Part shown: positions 12,427 through 14,572 of the stretch, piece by piece
How positions within the stretch are numbered: the stretch's first letter is position 1
Layout of the letters: the number at the start of each line of letters is the position of its first letter
Origin: CAYIGN01 sp964363055
GTDB lineage: Bacteria; Patescibacteriota; Minisyncoccia; Sungbacterales; HO2-52-23
Direction: 5' to 3'
Length of the DNA: 14,572 bases
Assembly (NCBI GenBank): GCA_964363055.1
Contig: CAYIGN010000016.1
Span: 1-14,572 of the forward strand
Notes under the pieces: model-generated
Databases searched by the model: none
Told to the model about the DNA's origin: nothing
Seen by the model: only the letters and a program-made list of their open reading frames with translations
Made by a program: the position numbers and the translations under genes

Positions 12427-13422
12427 TCAATACAGCACAATTCCAATCCGGTCTCTCACCTCAGCAACGGTCTCCGCGATTCTCGCGCGAGCCTTTTTTC
12501 CTCCTTCGTGCAGTACCTCCCGCACGTAGCCGTCTTTATCGGCGAGCTCTTTCCGTCGTTCTTGGAACGGCAGGATGACGCGTGCTATATTGTCAACAAG
12601 GAGGTGTTTGCATTCTATACATCCGATCTCGGCCTTCATACATGCATTGGCGATAGCTCGGGTCGCCGGCTCATCCGGCGTCACTAGCTCATGGACGGGA
12701 TAAACGGATCTGCAACGGTTGTAAGGATCGCCCGGATCACTGCGGCGTTGCCGCTGGGGGTCGGTAATGCCTCGTTCGAGGTAGCGGCGAAGGATATCCT
12801 CAATAGAGGCACTGATATCAATAGAGTTGTCAGCGTCTGATTTCCCCATCTTTTCTCCGTCCAAGCCGACAACTTTTACCATTTCGTGCATCATTTCTGG
12901 AATGGGGAAGAGCTCGCCGTAGCGATTGTTGAAGCGGCGGGCCAAGGAGCGGGCAAGTTCAACATTCGGTACTTGATCTTCGCCGACCGGAACCAGCGTC
13001 GCACGCGGGCCTAGAATGTCAGCTGCCATCAGCACCGGATATGTGAGCAGGCCGTGGCTCACACGATCGGGGAACTTACGTGCCAGTTCCTTATAGGTAG
13101 GAATGGTAAGCAGTTCTCCTAATGGCTGCACCATTGCAAGGTAGAGACACAGCTCGGCAATCTCCGGGATGCTCGACTGTACATAGAGGATCGAGCGTTC
13201 CGGATCTAAGCCAGCCGCAAGATAATCTTTTACCATCTCCATCAGATTTTTACGGAGATCATCAGGATTATCAAGCGTGGTGAGGGTATGCTGATCAGCA
13301 ACGAAATAGAGACATATATTGTCTCCTTCCTGGAATCGTACAAAGTGTTGTACTGCCCCAAGAAAGTTGCCGAAATGCATACGCCCCGTCGCACGGATAC
13401 CTGAAAGTACCACCTCGGACAT
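12427..13422 (-). CDS. trpS: tryptophanyl-tRNA synthetase
   Basis: A 331-aa class Ic synthetase that charges tRNA-Trp with tryptophan and ATP. The N-terminus SGIRATGRMHFGNFLGA (7-23) contains the HIGH motif as HFGN (16-19). VADQHTL keeps the His of the tryptophan pocket. MAADIL (132-137) holds the Asp that binds the indole nitrogen. VPVGEDQ (144-150) is followed by VPNVEL instead of the more usual xxHxEL. The second signature is KMGKS (191-195) for KMSKS. The length is normal. Expression signals are strong: a TTGACA promoter, a 5' hairpin and a long Shine-Dalgarno site. It may be the housekeeping enzyme or a second copy; the window cannot decide. A TrpR-like regulator and a TrpD-family gene lie in the same block. 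Confidence 0.95.
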   Translation of the reverse strand: MSEVVLSGIRATGRMHFGNFLGAVQHFVRFQEGDNICLYFVADQHTLTTLDNPDDLRKNLMEMVKDYLAAGLDPERSILYVQSSIPEIAELCLYLAMVQPLGELLTIPTYKELARKFPDRVSHGLLTYPVLMAADILGPRATLVPVGEDQVPNVELARSLARRFNNRYGELFPIPEMMHEMVKVVGLDGEKMGKSDADNSIDISASIEDILRRYLERGITDPQRQRRSDPGDPYNRCRSVYPVHELVTPDEPATRAIANACMKAEIGCIECKHLLVDNIARVILPFQERRKELADKDGYVREVLHEGGKKARARIAETVAEVRDRIGIVLY

Positions 13423-13426
13423 CTTG

Positions 13427-13437
13427 TCACCTCCTTT
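13427..13437 (-). promoter_or_regulatory. extended Shine-Dalgarno site of trpS
   Basis: AAAGGAGGTGA on the minus strand, followed four bases later by the ATG at 13422: close to a perfect anti-16S match and much stronger than any site in the left flank. Confidence 0.85.
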
Positions 13438-13525
13438 TGGGGTTTACGCTGATAGCGCATGACTTGATACAGCAGCACGTTAATGGCAACCAAGCGAATT
13501 TGTTCTGTTGTTAAAGGCCTAGATA

Positions 13526-13559
13526 TATCGGCTGCGTCTGCCGTAGTAGCCAGCCGATA
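13526..13559 (-). other. hairpin at the 5' end of the trpS leader
   Basis: TATCGGCTG pairs perfectly with CAGCCGATA (9 bp) around a 16-nt loop. With the promoter at 13568-13597 the transcript begins about 13561, so the hairpin sits at its extreme 5' end, where such structures often stabilise mRNA. No T-box consensus is present in the roughly 140-nt leader. Confidence 0.6.
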
Positions 13560-13567
13560 ATGCTTTT

Positions 13568-13597
13568 AACATAACATATCAAAAGATAGACTGTCAA
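13568..13597 (-). promoter_or_regulatory. promoter of the trpS operon
   Basis: Minus strand: TTGACA (13597-13592), 18 nt, TATGTT (13573-13568); TTATGT at 17 nt is the alternative -10. It is divergent from the nitroreductase gene at 13647. Confidence 0.75.
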
Positions 13598-13646
13598 CCA
13601 TGTCATTATTGGCTTTATTGGTTTATGATGTTTTAGGGAATGATGA

Positions 13647-14572
13647 ATGAAAGACAACTATCAAGCGTGGGAGATTGAGATAGACGGGTTTTATAGACAG
13701 AAAACCGATGAGGACCGGCTGCGGTTTTTAATTCGCTTTGCGGTGCTCGCCCCTTCAAGTCACAACAGCCAGCCGTGGAAATTTAAGGTGGGGGATAAGG
13801 GAATCATGGTGGGACCGGAAATGCGACGAGCGCTACCCATAAGCGATACCAACAATCGTCAGCTCTATATCAGTTTGGGATGCGCGATTGAGAATTTGCT
13901 TGTTGCCGCGGATTATTACGGATTTGCAACGCAGATCAATTATCAGGATGATAGGGCGGTGATTTCATTGCAGAGAATCAAGCAGGAGTCATCGCAAGAT
14001 AAAAATCATCTTATTTTTTCTATCCCCAAAAGACATACCAATCGCAATCCCTATGATGATCGGACACCGGATGACCTGTTTAGGGCGTGGATAAAAACCC
14101 TTGCAAATGACGAGATGCGCGTTGATTGCATCACCGATCAGAATGTGAAAAATAAGATCGCGGATGTCGTCATCGCCGCCGGCATTGCGGCGATGGACAA
14201 TGGGGGATTTCGGAAAGAATTGTCCCGATATGTCAAACCAAACATCACCAAAGCGAAAATCGGCATGCCTGCTTTCGGGATGGGAATCCCCACGCCTATC
14301 TCGCTCATAGCCCCGCTGATGCTGAAGTTGCTTAATATGAATAAACTCACCCGCAAGCAGGATGAGAAATTATTGAAAGAACAGACACCGGTTTTTGTCA
14401 TCATCAGCACTAAAGAGGATGGCCCCAAAGCATGGATGCGGGCAGGACAAACATACGAACGGGTTGCACTAAAAGCGGAGCAGCAAAATACCAACACAGC
14501 CCCTATAGCCGCCCCAATCCAGATAGGCGAGTACTATAAAGAGTTGCAGCGTATTCTCCAAATCTCCTTCCG
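13647..14572 (+). CDS. Acg-type FMN-dependent nitroreductase family protein, partial (runs off the right edge)
   Basis: An uninterrupted frame of 308 codons starts at ATG 13647 and continues past the window end. The start of the domain, FAVLAPSSHNSQPWKF (about residues 32-47), is the FMN-binding signature of the nitroreductase fold. RHTNRNPYDD in the middle and EQQNTNTAPIAAPIQIG near the end fit the Acg (Rv2032) group and the C-terminal nitroreductase-like domain of MoeY (Rv1355c). The Acg group has lost typical reductase activity in mycobacteria, so catalysis is uncertain here. The partner ThiF/MoeY-like domain is encoded at 5374-6495, on the same strand, with the tryptophan-themed block between. 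An AGGG lies about 10 bases before the ATG and a TATGAT at 13624 may be its -10 box. Confidence 0.82.
   Translation, partial: MKDNYQAWEIEIDGFYRQKTDEDRLRFLIRFAVLAPSSHNSQPWKFKVGDKGIMVGPEMRRALPISDTNNRQLYISLGCAIENLLVAADYYGFATQINYQDDRAVISLQRIKQESSQDKNHLIFSIPKRHTNRNPYDDRTPDDLFRAWIKTLANDEMRVDCITDQNVKNKIADVVIAAGIAAMDNGGFRKELSRYVKPNITKAKIGMPAFGMGIPTPISLIAPLMLKLLNMNKLTRKQDEKLLKEQTPVFVIISTKEDGPKAWMRAGQTYERVALKAEQQNTNTAPIAAPIQIGEYYKELQRILQISF

Noticed and set aside
13242..13493. Minus-strand ORF with a TTG start overlapping the trpS start
   Set aside because: It runs out of frame across the trpS N-terminal coding region, which has clear synthetase motifs; it is a shadow frame.
13423..13567. T-box riboswitch in the trpS leader
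   Set aside because: No T-box consensus and no terminator/antiterminator pair was found in the leader.
13500..13575. Minus-strand leader peptide MLKALSAGYYGRRSRYI before trpS
   Set aside because: Its ATG lies within the predicted -10 region, upstream of the expected transcript start, so it would not be on the trpS message. It also has no tryptophan codons.
6496..13646. Mobile element as the carrier of the central block
   Set aside because: No integrase, transposase, terminal inverted repeat or clear border duplication was found by eye on either strand.
1..14572. CRISPR array or long tandem repeats
   Set aside because: No regularly spaced repeated units were seen in any intergenic region; the longest gap without a gene is only a few hundred bases.

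Overview
The window looks like part of a metagenome-assembled bacterial genome, probably from the Patescibacteria/CPR (Parcubacteria-like). This is inference from three things: a membrane-anchored MurF-type ligase next to Ddl, a MoeY-type ThiF protein, and several genes whose promoters place the transcription start at the start codon. TGA is used only as a stop, so the code is standard (not the TGA-Gly code of Gracilibacteria/Absconditabacteria). A run of 10 N at 2069-2078 marks a scaffold gap.

Left flank, 1-6495. On the minus strand lie a partial small ORF running off the edge, a truncated tRNA-Lys-like 3' portion and an intact tRNA-Lys(UUU). Divergent from these is a cell-wall block: a MurF-like ligase without the usual N-terminal domain, an ArsR-type regulator with its own promoter and palindromic operator, and ddl, probably coupled to the regulator by an ATGA overlap. 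An alpha/beta hydrolase converges on ddl. A strong promoter then drives a possible leaderless 37-codon ORF, a 14-bp hairpin, a Leu/Phe/Val-type amino-acid dehydrogenase and a ThiF/E1-like protein resembling the N-terminal half of mycobacterial MoeY (Rv1355c).

Middle, about 6500-13640: an accessory block themed on tryptophan and chorismate. Plus strand: a TrpR-like repressor, a small Cys-rich protein, a divergent TrpD-family phosphoribosyltransferase, a terminator, a BtpA/SgcQ-family TIM barrel, a HAD phosphatase, a terminator and a short PfkB-type kinase. Minus strand, convergent: trpS, then a chorismate-mutase-like domain fused to a SAM methyltransferase, with a shared terminator. Several promoters here are near consensus (TTGACA-N17-TATACT, TTGACA-N17-TATCTT) and several genes have strong Shine-Dalgarno sites, unlike the left flank.

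Right edge, 13647-end: an Acg-type FMN nitroreductase, cut by the window end. In MoeY a ThiF-like domain and a nitroreductase-like domain sit in one protein. Here the two parts flank the tryptophan-themed block, which suggests, but does not prove, that the block was inserted between them. The most interesting content is the combination of a TrpD paralogue lacking anthranilate-binding residues, BtpA, HAD and PfkB proteins, a degenerate AroQ-methyltransferase fusion and TrpRS, possibly under a TrpR-like regulator. No known pathway that I recognise uses this set.
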